Source: Streptomyces sp. WMMB 322 (GTDB lineage Bacteria; Actinomycetota; Actinomycetes; Streptomycetales; Streptomycetaceae). Taken from it: a stretch of DNA of 64,000 nucleotides. Both the position numbers and the translations under genes were made by a program. The stretch lies in contig NZ_FMHI01000001.1 in NCBI RefSeq assembly GCF_900090145.1, positions 310,001-374,000 on the forward strand, read 5' to 3'. The notes beneath the pieces were generated by a model that worked only from the letters and a program-made list of their open reading frames with translations, had not been told where the DNA came from and did not search any database. Shown here in pieces: positions 1-11,306 of the stretch; within the stretch, counting starts at the first letter, position 1, and each line of letters starts with the position of its first letter.

Positions 1-89
1 CCTGCGACGGCCACTGTGACGGGGACCGGGACTGTGACGGGGACCGGGACTGTGACGGCGAGGCTGCGAGGGGCGGAGTGGAGCGGAAA

Positions 90-93
<4 letters not shown>
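1..93 (+). CDS. C-terminal end of an upstream gene, possibly acyl-CoA carboxylase beta subunit (partial)
   Basis: Frame 1 is open from the window edge to a TGA at 91-93 that overlaps the ATG at 90 (ATGA), the same coupling seen between the next two genes. The visible 30 residues are a low-complexity Thr/Val/Gly tail made by an 18-nt tandem repeat, so they do not identify the family. A carboxyltransferase is the expected partner of the downstream biotin carboxylase and often precedes it in actinomycetes; that identity is inferred from context only. Confidence 0.4.
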
Positions 94-2302
<2,209 letters not shown>

Positions 2303-2306
<4 letters not shown>

Positions 2307-3478
2307 CCAATGCGCTGCTGGAGACCGAGGAACAGCGTGACCTGCGAGCGGCCGTCGCGGCCCTCGGCAAGCGTTTCGGACGCGAGTACTTCACCGGTGT
2401 CGTGGCCGAGGGCAAGCACACCGACGAGCTGTGGGCCGAGGCCGCGTCGCTCGGCTACCTCGGCGTCAACCTCCCCGAGGAGTACGGCGGCGGAGGCTGC
2501 GGCATGGCCGAACTGGCCATCGTCCTGGAGGAGTTGGGCGCGGCAGGGTGCCCGCTGCTGATGATGGTGGTCTCGCCCGCGATCTGCGGCACGGTCATCG
2601 CGCGCTTCGGCACCGAGGAGCAGAAGCGCGAGTGGCTGCCGGGCCTGGCCGACGGCAGCCGCAAGATGGCCTTCGGCATCACCGAACCCGACGCCGGTTC
2701 GAACTCCCACCGCATCACCACCACGGCGCGACGTGACGGGAACGGGGACTGGCTGCTCACCGGGCGCAAGGTCTTCATCTCCGGCGTCGACATCGCCGAC
2801 GCGACGCTCATAGTCGGCCGCACCGAGGACGCCCGCACCGGCAAGCTCAAGCCCTGCCTGTTCATCGTCCCGCGTGACGCGCCCGGCTTCACGCGGAGCC
2901 CGATCGAGATGGAACTGGCCGCACCGGAGAAGCAGTTCGAGCTCGTGCTGGACGATGTGCGGCTGCCCGCGGACGCGCTCGTCGGCGGTGGCGCCGGTGA
3001 GGACGCAGGGCTCCTCCAGCTCTTCGCGGGTCTCAACCCCGAGCGCATCATGACGGCCGCGTTCGCCATCGGCATGGGCCGTCACGCCGTCGACCGGGCG
3101 CTGGACTACGCCCGTACGCGCCAGGTGTGGAAGGAGCCCATCGGCAGCCACCAGGCCATCGCGCACCCGCTGGCGCAGGCCCACATCGAGCTGGAACTGG
3201 CCCGGCTGATGATGACCAAGGCGGCCGTCCTCTACGACGCCGGGGACGACATGGGCGCGGGCGAGGCCGCCAACATGGCCAAGTACGCGGCCGGGGAGGC
3301 CTGTGTGAGGGCCGTCGACCAGGCCGTGCACACCCTCGGCGGCAACGGGCTCACCCGCGAGTACGGCATCGCCTCAATGATCACGGCGGCGCGGGTCGCC
3401 CGCATCGCCCCGGTCAGCCGCGAGATGGTGCTCAACTTCGTCTCGCACCAGACGCTCGGCCTGCCCAAGTCGTACTGA
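2303..3478 (+). CDS. Acyl-CoA dehydrogenase
   Basis: A 391-residue FAD flavoenzyme expected to introduce the alpha-beta double bond into an acyl-CoA and pass electrons to electron-transfer flavoprotein. The N-terminal helical domain contains NLPEEYGGGGCGM, the middle domain FGITEPDAGSNSH (about residues 123-136), and the C-terminal domain ends with GGNGLTREYGIASM and APVSREMV. The last motif occupies the place where many family members have the catalytic-Glu YEGT motif, so the catalytic base is not obvious by eye. The ATG overlaps the carboxylase stop (ATGA), indicating translational coupling. Dehydrogenase, carboxylase, ligase and hydratase together describe a branched-chain or terpenoid-like acyl-CoA oxidation route; the exact substrate is inferred only as this class. 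Confidence 0.93.
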
Positions 3479-3667
3479 CCGCGTTGTAGTGAGCGAGCCG
3501 TACTGAGTGAGCCGTACTGAGCAGATGCGAGGAGTGCTCCCGAGGTCTTCTGAGAAGGGACATGAGGCAGGAGACTGTGGGGCATCTCCGGTCATTTCGC
3601 GGGCGCCGCACCGTACGGCACGGGCGGCGCCGCACCGTCGGAGACCACGCCGCCCCGGGAGGACAGC

Positions 3668-5254
3668 ATGATTTTCCGCAGCGAGTACCCCGACGTCCCC
3701 GTCGTCGACGAGCCCATCCACGACGCCGTGCTGAGCCGCTCCGCCACCGAGCACGGCAGCCGCACCGCGCTGGTCGACGGCCTCGACGGCAGCACGCTCA
3801 CCTACGCACAGCTCGACGCGTTCACCCGCCGCATCGCCGCGGCACTGGCGGAGGCAGGGCTGCGCAAGGGCGACGTACTCGCCCTGCACTCACCCAACAC
3901 ACTCGCCTTCCCCGCCGTCTTCTACGGCGCGACCCGTGCGGGCGCCGCGGTCAGCACCGTCCATCCGCTGGCCACGGCGAAGGAGCTGGCCCGGCAGCTC
4001 CGCGACTCCGGCTCGCGCTGGATCGTGACCGTCTCGCCGCTGCTGGAGACGGCACGGGAGGCGGCGGAACTCGCAGGCGGAGTGGAGGAGATATTCGTCT
4101 GCGACCGCGCGGAGGGGCACCGCAGCGTGCTCGACATGCTCGAGTGCACGGCGCCGGAGCCGCATCCGTCCATCGACCCGGGGCAGGACCTGGCCGCGCT
4201 GCCCTACTCGTCGGGCACCACGTCCATGCCGAAGGGCGTGATGCTCACCCACCGCAACATCGCCACCAACCTCGCCCAGCTCAACCCGCTGATGCCGGCG
4301 GGCCCCGACGACCGGCTGCTCGCGGTCCTGCCCTTCTTCCACATCTACGGACTGACCGCGCTTCTCAACGCCCCGCTCAGACACGGCGCCTGCGTCGTGG
4401 TGCTGCCGCGCTTCGAACTCGGCCAGTTCCTCGCGGCGATCGAGCAGCACCGGGTCAACGTCCTCTACGTCGCCCCGCCGATCGTGCTCGCCCTGGCCAA
4501 GCACCCCGACGTGGACAAGTACGACCTGTCCTCGCTGGAGTTCGTGCTCAGCGCGGCCGCACCGCTGGACGCCGAACTCGCCGCCGCCTGCGGGAAACGC
4601 CTCGACGTGCCGGTGGTCAAGCAGGCGTACGGGATGACCGAGCTGTCGCCGGGCACGCACGTGGTGCCAAGGAACGTCTCCGCCCCGGCGGGAGCGGTCG
4701 GCAAGCTGCTGCCGTCGACCGAGATGCGCGTGGTGTCGCTGGACGATCCCGGCCGGGACGCCGCCACCGGCGAGGAGGGCGAGCTGCTCTTCCGGGGACC
4801 GCAGGTGATGAAGGGCTACCTGGGGCGCACCGGCGAGACGGACGCGATGATCGACTCGGACGGATGGCTGCGCACCGGCGACATCGGACGCGTCGACGAC
4901 GACGGATGGCTGTACATCGTCGACCGCGTCAAGGAGCTCATCAAGTACAAGGGCTACCAGGTCGCCCCCGCCGAACTGGAGGCCGTGCTCCTCACCCACC
5001 CGGCGATCGCGGACGCCGCGGTGATCGGCGTGAGCGACGAGGAGGGCAACGAGGTGCCGAAGGCCTTCGTCGTCCGGCAGCAGAACGAGGCGGGCGCCCG
5101 GCTGACGGAGGAGGACGTGCTGGCCCACGTGGCGGAACGCGTCGCCCCGTACAAGAAGGTGCGGCGGCTGGAGTTCACGGCGGGCGTGCCGCGGGCGCTC
5201 AGCGGCAAGATCCTCCGGCGTGAACTGCGCGCGGCGGAGGCAGCGGAGGCGTAG
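3668..5254 (+). CDS. 4-coumarate--CoA ligase-like acyl-CoA synthetase
   Basis: A 528-residue ANL-superfamily adenylating enzyme that activates a carboxylic acid as acyl-AMP and then acyl-CoA. The phosphate-binding motif YSSGTTSMPKGVMLTH is at about residues 180-195; QAYGMTELSPG, GWLRTGDIG, YKGYQVAPAEL and the C-terminal SGKILRREL lysine motif follow in the normal order. It starts at ATG 3668 after GGGAGGACAGC, a good ribosome-binding site. The gene lies 189 bp after the dehydrogenase and 119 bp before the hydratase, all on the same strand, so it probably supplies the CoA ester entering this pathway. Close Streptomyces relatives include cinnamate/coumarate ligases, but medium-chain or branched acids are equally possible. 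Confidence 0.9.
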   Translation: MIFRSEYPDVPVVDEPIHDAVLSRSATEHGSRTALVDGLDGSTLTYAQLDAFTRRIAAALAEAGLRKGDVLALHSPNTLAFPAVFYGATRAGAAVSTVHPLATAKELARQLRDSGSRWIVTVSPLLETAREAAELAGGVEEIFVCDRAEGHRSVLDMLECTAPEPHPSIDPGQDLAALPYSSGTTSMPKGVMLTHRNIATNLAQLNPLMPAGPDDRLLAVLPFFHIYGLTALLNAPLRHGACVVVLPRFELGQFLAAIEQHRVNVLYVAPPIVLALAKHPDVDKYDLSSLEFVLSAAAPLDAELAAACGKRLDVPVVKQAYGMTELSPGTHVVPRNVSAPAGAVGKLLPSTEMRVVSLDDPGRDAATGEEGELLFRGPQVMKGYLGRTGETDAMIDSDGWLRTGDIGRVDDDGWLYIVDRVKELIKYKGYQVAPAELEAVLLTHPAIADAAVIGVSDEEGNEVPKAFVVRQQNEAGARLTEEDVLAHVAERVAPYKKVRRLEFTAGVPRALSGKILRRELRAAEAAEA

Positions 5255-5300
5255 GCAGACATCGACACCCCCCGACCGGAGCTCCGGCCACGGGGGACGA

Positions 5301-5351
5301 GCGGACGGGTCCGCGAGCACGGGCGGACGGGCCCGCGAGCACGGGCGGACG
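5301..5351 (+). repeat. 22-nt tandem repeat between ligase and hydratase genes
   Basis: Two full 22-nt units (5301-5322 and 5323-5344) differ at one base, and a partial third copy follows. They sit in the 119-bp spacer of the operon. No start codon, terminator or known operator was recognised in it. Confidence 0.7.
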
Positions 5352-5373
5352 AGAGCGGAAGGACGAGCCAGAA

Positions 5374-6207
5374 GTGACCGGAAGCGCCGAAGAGGCAAAG
5401 CCCGAAGGGCAGTTGGTGCGCACCGCGCACGAGCGGGGCATCACCACCCTCACGCTCGACTCTCCGCACAACCGCAACGCGCTCTCCAAGGGCCTCGTCT
5501 CCCAGCTGTACGCGGGCCTGGAGCGGGCCGCGGGCGATCCGCGGGTGCGAGCGGTGCTGCTGACCCACACCGGCGGCACGTTCTGCGCGGGCGCCGATCT
5601 GCGGGAGGGCAGCGGCAGTCCGGGCGATCTCGCGGCGCTGCTGCGCACCGTCGTGGAGCTGCCCAAGCCCGTGGTCGCACGGGTCGACGGGCACGTGCGG
5701 GCCGGCGGCACGGGTCTGCTGGGCGCGTGCGACATCTCGGTGGCCGGGCCCTCCTCGACCTTCGCCTTCACCGAGGCGCGCATCGGCGTGGCGCCGGCGG
5801 TGATCTCGATGCCGCTGCTGCCCCGCCTCGACGCCCGTGCCGCCGCCCGCTACTACCTGACCGGCGAGAGGTTCGGCGCGGCGGAGGCGGCCCGCATCGG
5901 CCTGGTGACGCTGGCGGCGGGCGACGGGGGAGAGGGGAGTGGCACGGAAGGGAACGGCGCGGACGGCACGGATGCCGCAACCGCTGTGGACGACGCGCTG
6001 CAACCCTTGCTCGACGGCCTCCGGAAGGGCTCACCGCAGGGCCTCGCGGAGTCGAAGCGGCTGGTCACGGCGGAGGTGCTGCGCGCCTTCGACCGGGACA
6101 CCGATAGCCTCGCGGAACTGTCCGCGCGGCTGTTCGCCTCCGACGAGGCCCGCGAGGGCATGACCGCTTTCCTCGAACGACGGGAGCCCGCATGGGTGGA
6201 GCAGTGA
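5374..6207 (+). CDS. Enoyl-CoA hydratase/isomerase family protein
   Basis: A 277-residue crotonase-fold protein that likely hydrates the enoyl-CoA made by the pathway. The first oxyanion-hole segment is GGTFCAGADLREG (about residues 66-78), and the second, GHVRAGGTGLLGACDISVAG, is at about 109-128, followed by FTEARIGVAPA. The usual hydratase glutamates are not clearly aligned by eye, so lyase or isomerase activity on another acyl-CoA remains possible. It starts at GTG 5374 and overlaps the TetR gene by 16 nt at its end, so the two are co-expressed. It contains a short Gly/Asp/Thr-rich insert near residue 190. Confidence 0.88.
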   Translation: MTGSAEEAKPEGQLVRTAHERGITTLTLDSPHNRNALSKGLVSQLYAGLERAAGDPRVRAVLLTHTGGTFCAGADLREGSGSPGDLAALLRTVVELPKPVVARVDGHVRAGGTGLLGACDISVAGPSSTFAFTEARIGVAPAVISMPLLPRLDARAAARYYLTGERFGAAEAARIGLVTLAAGDGGEGSGTEGNGADGTDAATAVDDALQPLLDGLRKGSPQGLAESKRLVTAEVLRAFDRDTDSLAELSARLFASDEAREGMTAFLERREPAWVEQ

Positions 6208-6803
6208 ACACCCGCGGTGCCGCACCGAAGCAGGACCGCAGCCGGGCGACGCGGCAGCGGCTGCTGGAGTCGGCCGTCACCTGCCTCGCCGAGCACGGCT
6301 GGACGGGCAGCACCGTCACGGTCGTCGCCGAGCACGCCGGCGTCTCGCGGGGAGCGGCCCAGCACCATTTCCCCACCCGCGAGGACCTGTTCACCGCGGC
6401 CGTGGAGTACGTCGCCGAGGAGCGCTCCAAGGCGCTGCGCCCGCCCGTGAACGGCGAAGGACGGCCGGCCGGTACCCGGTCGGCCGTGGAGATGCTGGTC
6501 GCCCTCTACACCGGCCCGCTCTTCCGCGCCGCGCTGCAACTGTGGGTCGCGGCGTCGAACGAGCCCCAACTGGGCCCCCGCGTCACCGCGTTGGAGGCGC
6601 GGATCGGCCGGGAGACGCACCGCATGGCGGTCGAGCTGCTCGGCGCCGACGAGTCGGTGCCGGGTGTGCGCGAGACGGTGCAGGGTCTGCTCGACATGGC
6701 GCGTGGCCTGGGACTCGCCAACCTGCTGACGGACGACAGCGCGCGCCGCGAACGGGTCGTCGCGCAGTGGGAGTCGATCGTCCGGGACGCGCTCGCGCGG
6801 TAG
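6192..6803 (+). CDS. TetR/AcrR-family transcriptional regulator
   Basis: A 203-residue regulator with an N-terminal TetR helix-turn-helix: RATRQRLLESAVTCLAEHG, then the recognition region VAEHAGVSRGAAQHHFPTRE. The C-terminal half is the variable ligand-binding domain. ATG 6192 has GGGAG five bases upstream; GTG 6204 in a GTGA overlap is an alternative. As the last gene of the acyl-CoA operon it probably represses the operon and responds to an acyl-CoA or related metabolite; this is inference from position, and no operator was identified. Confidence 0.88.
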   Translation: MGGAVNTRGAAPKQDRSRATRQRLLESAVTCLAEHGWTGSTVTVVAEHAGVSRGAAQHHFPTREDLFTAAVEYVAEERSKALRPPVNGEGRPAGTRSAVEMLVALYTGPLFRAALQLWVAASNEPQLGPRVTALEARIGRETHRMAVELLGADESVPGVRETVQGLLDMARGLGLANLLTDDSARRERVVAQWESIVRDALAR

Positions 6804-6864
6804 CGGTGCGCATCCCGCGTCGGGCGGACCCGCATGCGTGCGGAGGGCTGGAGGAAAAGTCCGC

Positions 6865-6968
6865 GGGACGGGACGGGACGGGACAGGACGGGACAGGACG
6901 GGACGGGGCAGGGTTGGCGAGGGCCGCGCGGGCACGTGGGCAAGTGCGCGCGGGCACGTGGGCAAGTG
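6865..6968 (+). repeat. Pentanucleotide run (GGGAC) and 22-nt direct repeat
   Basis: Downstream of the TetR gene are about eight copies of GGGAC or GGACA (6865-6905), then two copies of a 22-nt unit containing GGGCACGTGGGCAAGTG (6924-6968). No gene is recognised in this 198-bp spacer before the convergent small membrane-protein gene. Confidence 0.7.
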
Positions 6969-7001
6969 AACGCCGTCGACGGGCCGTTCACCACGAAGTA
7001 C

Positions 7002-7208
7002 TCAGGTCTTCTGTGTCCGGGCGGCGGCGGTGGCGACGGCAGTGCCGAGGGCGAGGAGGGCGATGCCGATGTAGACCTCGTACCCGTCGACGTACAGGTA
7101 CCTCATGAAGCCCATCAGCGGAATCCAGACGCCCCAGCCCGCGTGCACGAGGCCTTGCAGTCCGCCGACGAGCAGGGTGAATCCGATGAAGCCGAGAATG
7201 CCTTTCAT
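7002..7208 (-). CDS. Small hydrophobic membrane protein
   Basis: A 68-residue protein with two predicted membrane helices, one formed by ILGFIGFTLLVGGLQGLV near the N terminus and one by VYIGIALLALGTAVATAAA near the C terminus, ending in a positively charged tail. I do not recognise the family. It diverges from the histidine kinase gene with about 137 bp between them, so it could be a target or accessory of that two-component system, which is only inference from position. Codon usage (G/C third positions) supports it as coding. Confidence 0.65.
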   Translation of the reverse strand: MKGILGFIGFTLLVGGLQGLVHAGWGVWIPLMGFMRYLYVDGYEVYIGIALLALGTAVATAAARTQKT

Positions 7209-7345
7209 GCCTGCACGCTACGAAGCCGCAGGATGTGCGGGCATCGGGCTTCGGTATACGAGGCGGACGGTCTCGTCATACGAAAGTATCGAACCTGTGG
7301 ATCCGGGACGTCGATCAGCGCCCGGGTGGCCTTAGATTCGGCGTC

Positions 7346-8527
7346 ATGCGCACTCGCCGCGACTGGTACGCCGACATCGCCCTCTTCCTCTTCGCCGTGG
7401 TCTTCTCCCTCGTCACGGCCGACTCCGTGTACCTGGACGAGGGCGTCTCGCGTGGAGAGCGCATCGCCGACCAAGTAGCGGGTGGTGTCGGCTGTGCATC
7501 CGTGTTCCTGCGGCGCCGGTGGCCGGTTCAGCTCGCCGTGGTCCTCATCCTGGCCGGTACGTACTTCCATTACCTGACGGGAGCGACCCTGGCCGCCCTG
7601 TTCACGGTGGCGGTGCACCGGGAGCGGCGGGTGACGGCCTGGCCCGCGGGGATCGTGCTCGTCCAGTTCGTCGTTTTTCTCGTGCGAAGTCCGCAGGAGG
7701 GGGACGCCGCGACCGGGTCCGCCCTGGCCTACTTCGCGCTGGTGGCCGGCGCCGTCGGCTGGGGTCTGTACGTCCGGTCGCGGCGGGCCCTGGTGGCCTC
7801 GCTGGAGGAACGGGCGAGGCGGGCCGCGGAGGAGGCGCGGCGACAGGCACGGGAAGAGATCGCCCGCGAGATGCACGACGTGCTGGCGCACCGGCTGTCG
7901 CTGCTGAGCGTCCACGCGGGCGCGCTGGAATTCCGTCCGGACTCACCGGCCGAGGAGATCCGGCGTGCGTCCGGGGTGATCCGGGAGAGCGCGCACCAGG
8001 CGCTGCAGGAACTGCGGGAGGTGATCGGGGTGTTGCGGGCCCCCGCGGCGGACGGGCCGGCGGAGGGGGAGCCGGAGCAGCCGCAGCCGACGCTCGCGGA
8101 CGTGGCACGGCTGGTGGAGGAGTCCCGGGAGGCCGGTATGCGAGTGAGCTACTACGAGGACACCGAGGGCATACAGGCGGGTGCGGCCGGTGCGGGTCGC
8201 ACCGTGTACCGGGTGGTGCAGGAGGGGGTGACCAATGCGCGAAAGCACGCTCCGGGCTGCGAGGTCTCCGTCACTGTGCACGGCCGTCCCGGGCGTGGAG
8301 TGACGGTGGAAGTGGCGAACATGTTGCCGGACAGCATCCCCGAGCCCCGCCGGGGGCCCGCCGTGCCCGGTGCCGGCCAGGGGCTGATCGGGCTCGGTGA
8401 GCGGGTGGCGCTCGCAGGCGGCCGGCTGGAACACGGGACGGAGGCGGGCAGGTTCGTGTTGCGCGTTCGGCTGCCCGGCGACGAGAGAGCCCGGGCAGCC
8501 GGTCAGGAAGTGGCGTGTCGGCCGTGA
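7346..8527 (+). CDS. Two-component sensor histidine kinase (HisKA_3/NarL type)
   Basis: A 393-residue membrane sensor kinase. The N-terminal ~140 residues form several hydrophobic segments (IALFLFAVVFSLV, VQLAVVLILAGTYFHYL, LAYFALVAGAVGWGLYV) with little extracellular domain. A short coiled coil leads to the HisKA_3 dimerisation box REEIAREMHDVLAHRLSLL with phospho-accepting His177, and the C terminus has a HATPase domain (VQEGVTNARKHAPG, GQGLIGLGERVALAGG). ATG 7346 was chosen because the first membrane segment follows directly; the leader is short with a weak ribosome-binding site. It overlaps the response regulator by 13 nt, so the two form a pair. Confidence 0.92.
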   Translation: MRTRRDWYADIALFLFAVVFSLVTADSVYLDEGVSRGERIADQVAGGVGCASVFLRRRWPVQLAVVLILAGTYFHYLTGATLAALFTVAVHRERRVTAWPAGIVLVQFVVFLVRSPQEGDAATGSALAYFALVAGAVGWGLYVRSRRALVASLEERARRAAEEARRQAREEIAREMHDVLAHRLSLLSVHAGALEFRPDSPAEEIRRASGVIRESAHQALQELREVIGVLRAPAADGPAEGEPEQPQPTLADVARLVEESREAGMRVSYYEDTEGIQAGAAGAGRTVYRVVQEGVTNARKHAPGCEVSVTVHGRPGRGVTVEVANMLPDSIPEPRRGPAVPGAGQGLIGLGERVALAGGRLEHGTEAGRFVLRVRLPGDERARAAGQEVACRP

Positions 8528-9201
8528 TCCGAGTGCTCCTGGTCGACGACGATCCGCTGGTGCGCTCCGGGCTCCGGCTGATGCTCGGCGGTGCGCCGGA
8601 CGTCGAGGTGGTGGCCGAGGGGGCCGACGGGGCCGAAGTGCCCGGCCTGGTAAGTGAGTACGAACCCGAGGTCGTGCTGATGGACATCCGGATGCCCGGC
8701 ACGGACGGCCTGGTCGCCACGGAGGCGCTGCGCGACCGCCCGCAGGCCCCCGAGGTGCTGGTGCTGACCACGTTCCACACCGACGGACTCGTGCTGCGTG
8801 CCCTGCGTGCGGGGGCGGCGGGCTACCTGCTGAAGGACACGCCGCCCCAGGAGATCGTGGCGGCGGTGCGCAGGGTCGCGGCAGGTGACCCGGTTCTCTC
8901 CCCCGCCGTCATCCGGCAGTTGGTCACCCGCGTGACGAGGGAGGGCCGGCACGGCGGGGACGGGCGTGCGGGCCGGGCGGCCCGGGCCCGGGCAAGACTG
9001 GAGCTGCTGGGCGAACGGGAGCGCGCCGTCGCCGTCGCCGTCGGACAGGGCCTGTCCAATGCGCAGATCGCGGCCGAGCTGCATCTGTCCGTGCCGACGG
9101 TCAAGACACATGTCTCCCGCGTCCTGACCAAGTTGAAGCTCAACAACCGGGTCCAGATCGCGCTGGTGGTCCACGACGCGGACGAGTCGATGGCCGGGTA
9201 G
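8515..9201 (+). CDS. NarL/FixJ-family response regulator
   Basis: A 228-residue regulator with a receiver domain (RVLLVDDDPLVRSGL; phosphorylation at Asp57 in VVLMDIRMPG; LTTF and LLKDTPP as the switch Thr and Lys motifs) followed by a LuxR-type helix-turn-helix (LSNAQIAAELHLSVPTVKTH). The GTG start lies inside the end of the kinase gene. It is phosphorylated by the upstream kinase. Possible targets next to it are the downstream symporter and the divergent small membrane protein; no binding site is recognised. Confidence 0.94.
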   Translation: MSAVIRVLLVDDDPLVRSGLRLMLGGAPDVEVVAEGADGAEVPGLVSEYEPEVVLMDIRMPGTDGLVATEALRDRPQAPEVLVLTTFHTDGLVLRALRAGAAGYLLKDTPPQEIVAAVRRVAAGDPVLSPAVIRQLVTRVTREGRHGGDGRAGRAARARARLELLGERERAVAVAVGQGLSNAQIAAELHLSVPTVKTHVSRVLTKLKLNNRVQIALVVHDADESMAG

Positions 9202-9574
9202 CGCCCGGTCAGTTCATTCGACCGTCCGCGACGCCTTGGCGCGGCAACGCCCCTCCGTCCAGCCCTTCCGTCCAGCCCCTCCGTCCACGGAATCGTGCTC
9301 CCACCACCCGACTCCCCGACTCCCTGACCCCCCGGCTCCCCTTCACGCTCTTCTGGTTGGCATTCACCGATGTGGATGTGAGCCGCAAGGGTGTTGTGCG
9401 TTGCGGTACTTGGTGCCGTGACAGCTGAGTGTCTGTGCGCGGTATTGACGGTCCACGAGGCCACTTCTAGGGTGACGCTCGATTCATGGACCTGGCGAAC
9501 GTTCAAGTTGATGAACTGGTCACGAGTTGGCCGGAGCCGAGGGGCGACCGCACGCTGAATGCCGAGGAGTCGTG
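9202..9574. other. Intergenic region between response regulator and symporter
   Basis: The 373-bp gap begins with a C-rich stretch holding three imperfect copies of CCxTCCGTCCAGC (about 9250-9290). The remainder is AT-richer, as expected for the symporter promoter, but I could not assign hexamers with confidence. The symporter ribosome-binding site GAGGAG is at 9564-9569. I see no gene here. Confidence 0.5.
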
Positions 9575-11158
9575 ATGTCCGCACTGGACTGGATCGTGGT
9601 CGGCGCCTACTTCTTCGTCATGCTGGCGATCGGCGTGTGGTCCAAGACCCGCGTCGAGAACGTGGCGGACTTCTTCACCGCCCGCGGCCGCGTCCCCTGG
9701 TGGCTCTCCGGCATCTCCCACCACATGTCGGGCTACAGCGCGATCATGTTCGTCACCTTCGCCGCCGTCGCCTACGACCACGGCGTCACCGTCTACTTCT
9801 GGTGGGCGCTGACCATCGGCACGGGCATCGGCATCGGCGCTTTCCTCTTCGCGCCCCGCTGGAACCGGCTGCGCGCCAAGCACGGCGTCAACTCGCCGCT
9901 GGCGTACCTCGCCGTCCGCTACAACCTGCCCACGCAGCAGGTGCTCGCATACAGCGGTGCGGCGCTGAAGGTCGTGGACATCGCGGCCAAGTGGGTGGCC
10001 ATCGCCGTGCTGTTGCAGGGCTTCGCCGACATCCCGCTGGTCTGGGGCATCGGACTGACCGGCGTCTGCACCATGTTCTACGTGACCTTCGGAGGACTGT
10101 GGGCCGATGTCCTCACCGACTTCGGGCAGTTCGTCATCCAGGCCGTGGCCGGATTCGCGATGCTCTTCGCCGTTCTGGCGCACCTCGGCGGCGTCTCGTC
10201 GCTGTGGACGATGTGGGGAGAGCTCCCGGAGGGCCACGGCGATCCCGTCGCGGGCGACGTCACCACGGGACTGCTGCTGGCGTTCCTGCTGGTGAAGACC
10301 TTCGAGTACAACGGCGGCATGTGGAACCTGGCGCAGCGGTACATGTCCGCGCCCAGCGGCTCCCGGGCCCGCAGCTCTGCGCTGCTGTCCAGTGCGCTGT
10401 GGCTGGTCTGGCCATTCGTCCTCTTCGTGCCGATGATCGCGGCGCCCCTCGTCGTGCCCGGCCTGGACAACGCCGAGGAGTCCTACATCCGGCTCGCGCA
10501 GGAACTGCTGCCGTCGGGCTTCATCGGGCTGCTGCTCGCCGGGTTCTTCTCGCACACCATGGCCATGGTCGCCTCCGACTCCAACGTCATCACGGCCGTC
10601 ATCACCCGTGACCTCGCGCCGGTCCTCGTACCGCGGATCAGGCGCCTGACCCAGCGCGGCCAGCTGTTCTTCGCCCGCGTGACGACCGTGGCGTTCGTGA
10701 CGGCCAGCATGGCCCTGGCGCTCCTCAGCGACCCGGACGGCTTCATCATGACCGTCGTGGTGAGCATCGTGGCGGCGACCATGGGGCCGATCTCGATCCC
10801 GCTGATGCTCGGGCTGCTGCCGTGGTTCAGGCGGACCGGTCCGCCGGCCGCGATCGCCTCGTGGGCGGGCGGGCTCGCGGTGTGGTCGTACCTCTACTGG
10901 GGTGCCGGCGACGCCTCGGAGGCCGTCACCGTCGGCTTCCCGGTCCTCACCTCTCTGGTGCTGTACGTGGGCATCGGCCTGCTGCGCCCGGAGAAGAACG
11001 ACGAACGGGACGCTCTCGTCGACTCGCTCGGCAGCGACCCGACCGACGAGGAACGGATCGCGCTGGAACGCGAGTTCCTCGCCGACCCCGACAAGGGCGG
11101 TGAACCGGATGAATCGGGTGAACGGGGCGAGCCGGAGCGCACGGCGGCGTCGCAGTAG
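9575..11158 (+). CDS. Sodium:solute symporter (SSS/SLC5 family)
   Basis: A 527-residue, about 13-helix membrane transporter that couples solute uptake to a sodium gradient. The N terminus (LDWIVVGAYFFVMLAIGVW) and VADFFTARGRVPWWLSGISHHMSG region are typical of SSS proteins, and alternating hydrophobic segments run to about residue 490, followed by a charged cytoplasmic tail rich in Glu and Gly. Start ATG 9575 has GAGGAG five bases upstream. The substrate cannot be read from the sequence; sugars, proline and other solutes occur in this family. The preceding two-component pair on the same strand may control it. A strong hairpin lies downstream. Confidence 0.9.
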   Translation: MSALDWIVVGAYFFVMLAIGVWSKTRVENVADFFTARGRVPWWLSGISHHMSGYSAIMFVTFAAVAYDHGVTVYFWWALTIGTGIGIGAFLFAPRWNRLRAKHGVNSPLAYLAVRYNLPTQQVLAYSGAALKVVDIAAKWVAIAVLLQGFADIPLVWGIGLTGVCTMFYVTFGGLWADVLTDFGQFVIQAVAGFAMLFAVLAHLGGVSSLWTMWGELPEGHGDPVAGDVTTGLLLAFLLVKTFEYNGGMWNLAQRYMSAPSGSRARSSALLSSALWLVWPFVLFVPMIAAPLVVPGLDNAEESYIRLAQELLPSGFIGLLLAGFFSHTMAMVASDSNVITAVITRDLAPVLVPRIRRLTQRGQLFFARVTTVAFVTASMALALLSDPDGFIMTVVVSIVAATMGPISIPLMLGLLPWFRRTGPPAAIASWAGGLAVWSYLYWGAGDASEAVTVGFPVLTSLVLYVGIGLLRPEKNDERDALVDSLGSDPTDEERIALEREFLADPDKGGEPDESGERGEPERTAASQ

Positions 11159-11247
11159 CGTCACCGTCCGCAGGGCCCCGCTCGCACTCCGGAGCTGACC
11201 GGCCTGCCGGGTCTCGCGGTTCCAACGCCCTGCGTATGCGGTACGCA

Positions 11248-11290
11248 TGCCGGGCCCGGAAGGAAGGAAGGGAAGGAACCGGGCCCGGCA
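11248..11290. terminator. Bidirectional hairpin terminator between symporter and protease
   Basis: A perfect 12-bp stem (TGCCGGGCCCGG at 11248-11259 with its complement at 11279-11290) encloses a 19-nt purine-rich loop. It lies between the converging ends of the symporter and protease genes and can serve both strands. A second small inverted repeat (TGCGTA/TACGCA, 11231-11247) lies next to it. Confidence 0.85.
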
Positions 11291-11306
11291 CGAATCAACT
11301 CGGCGA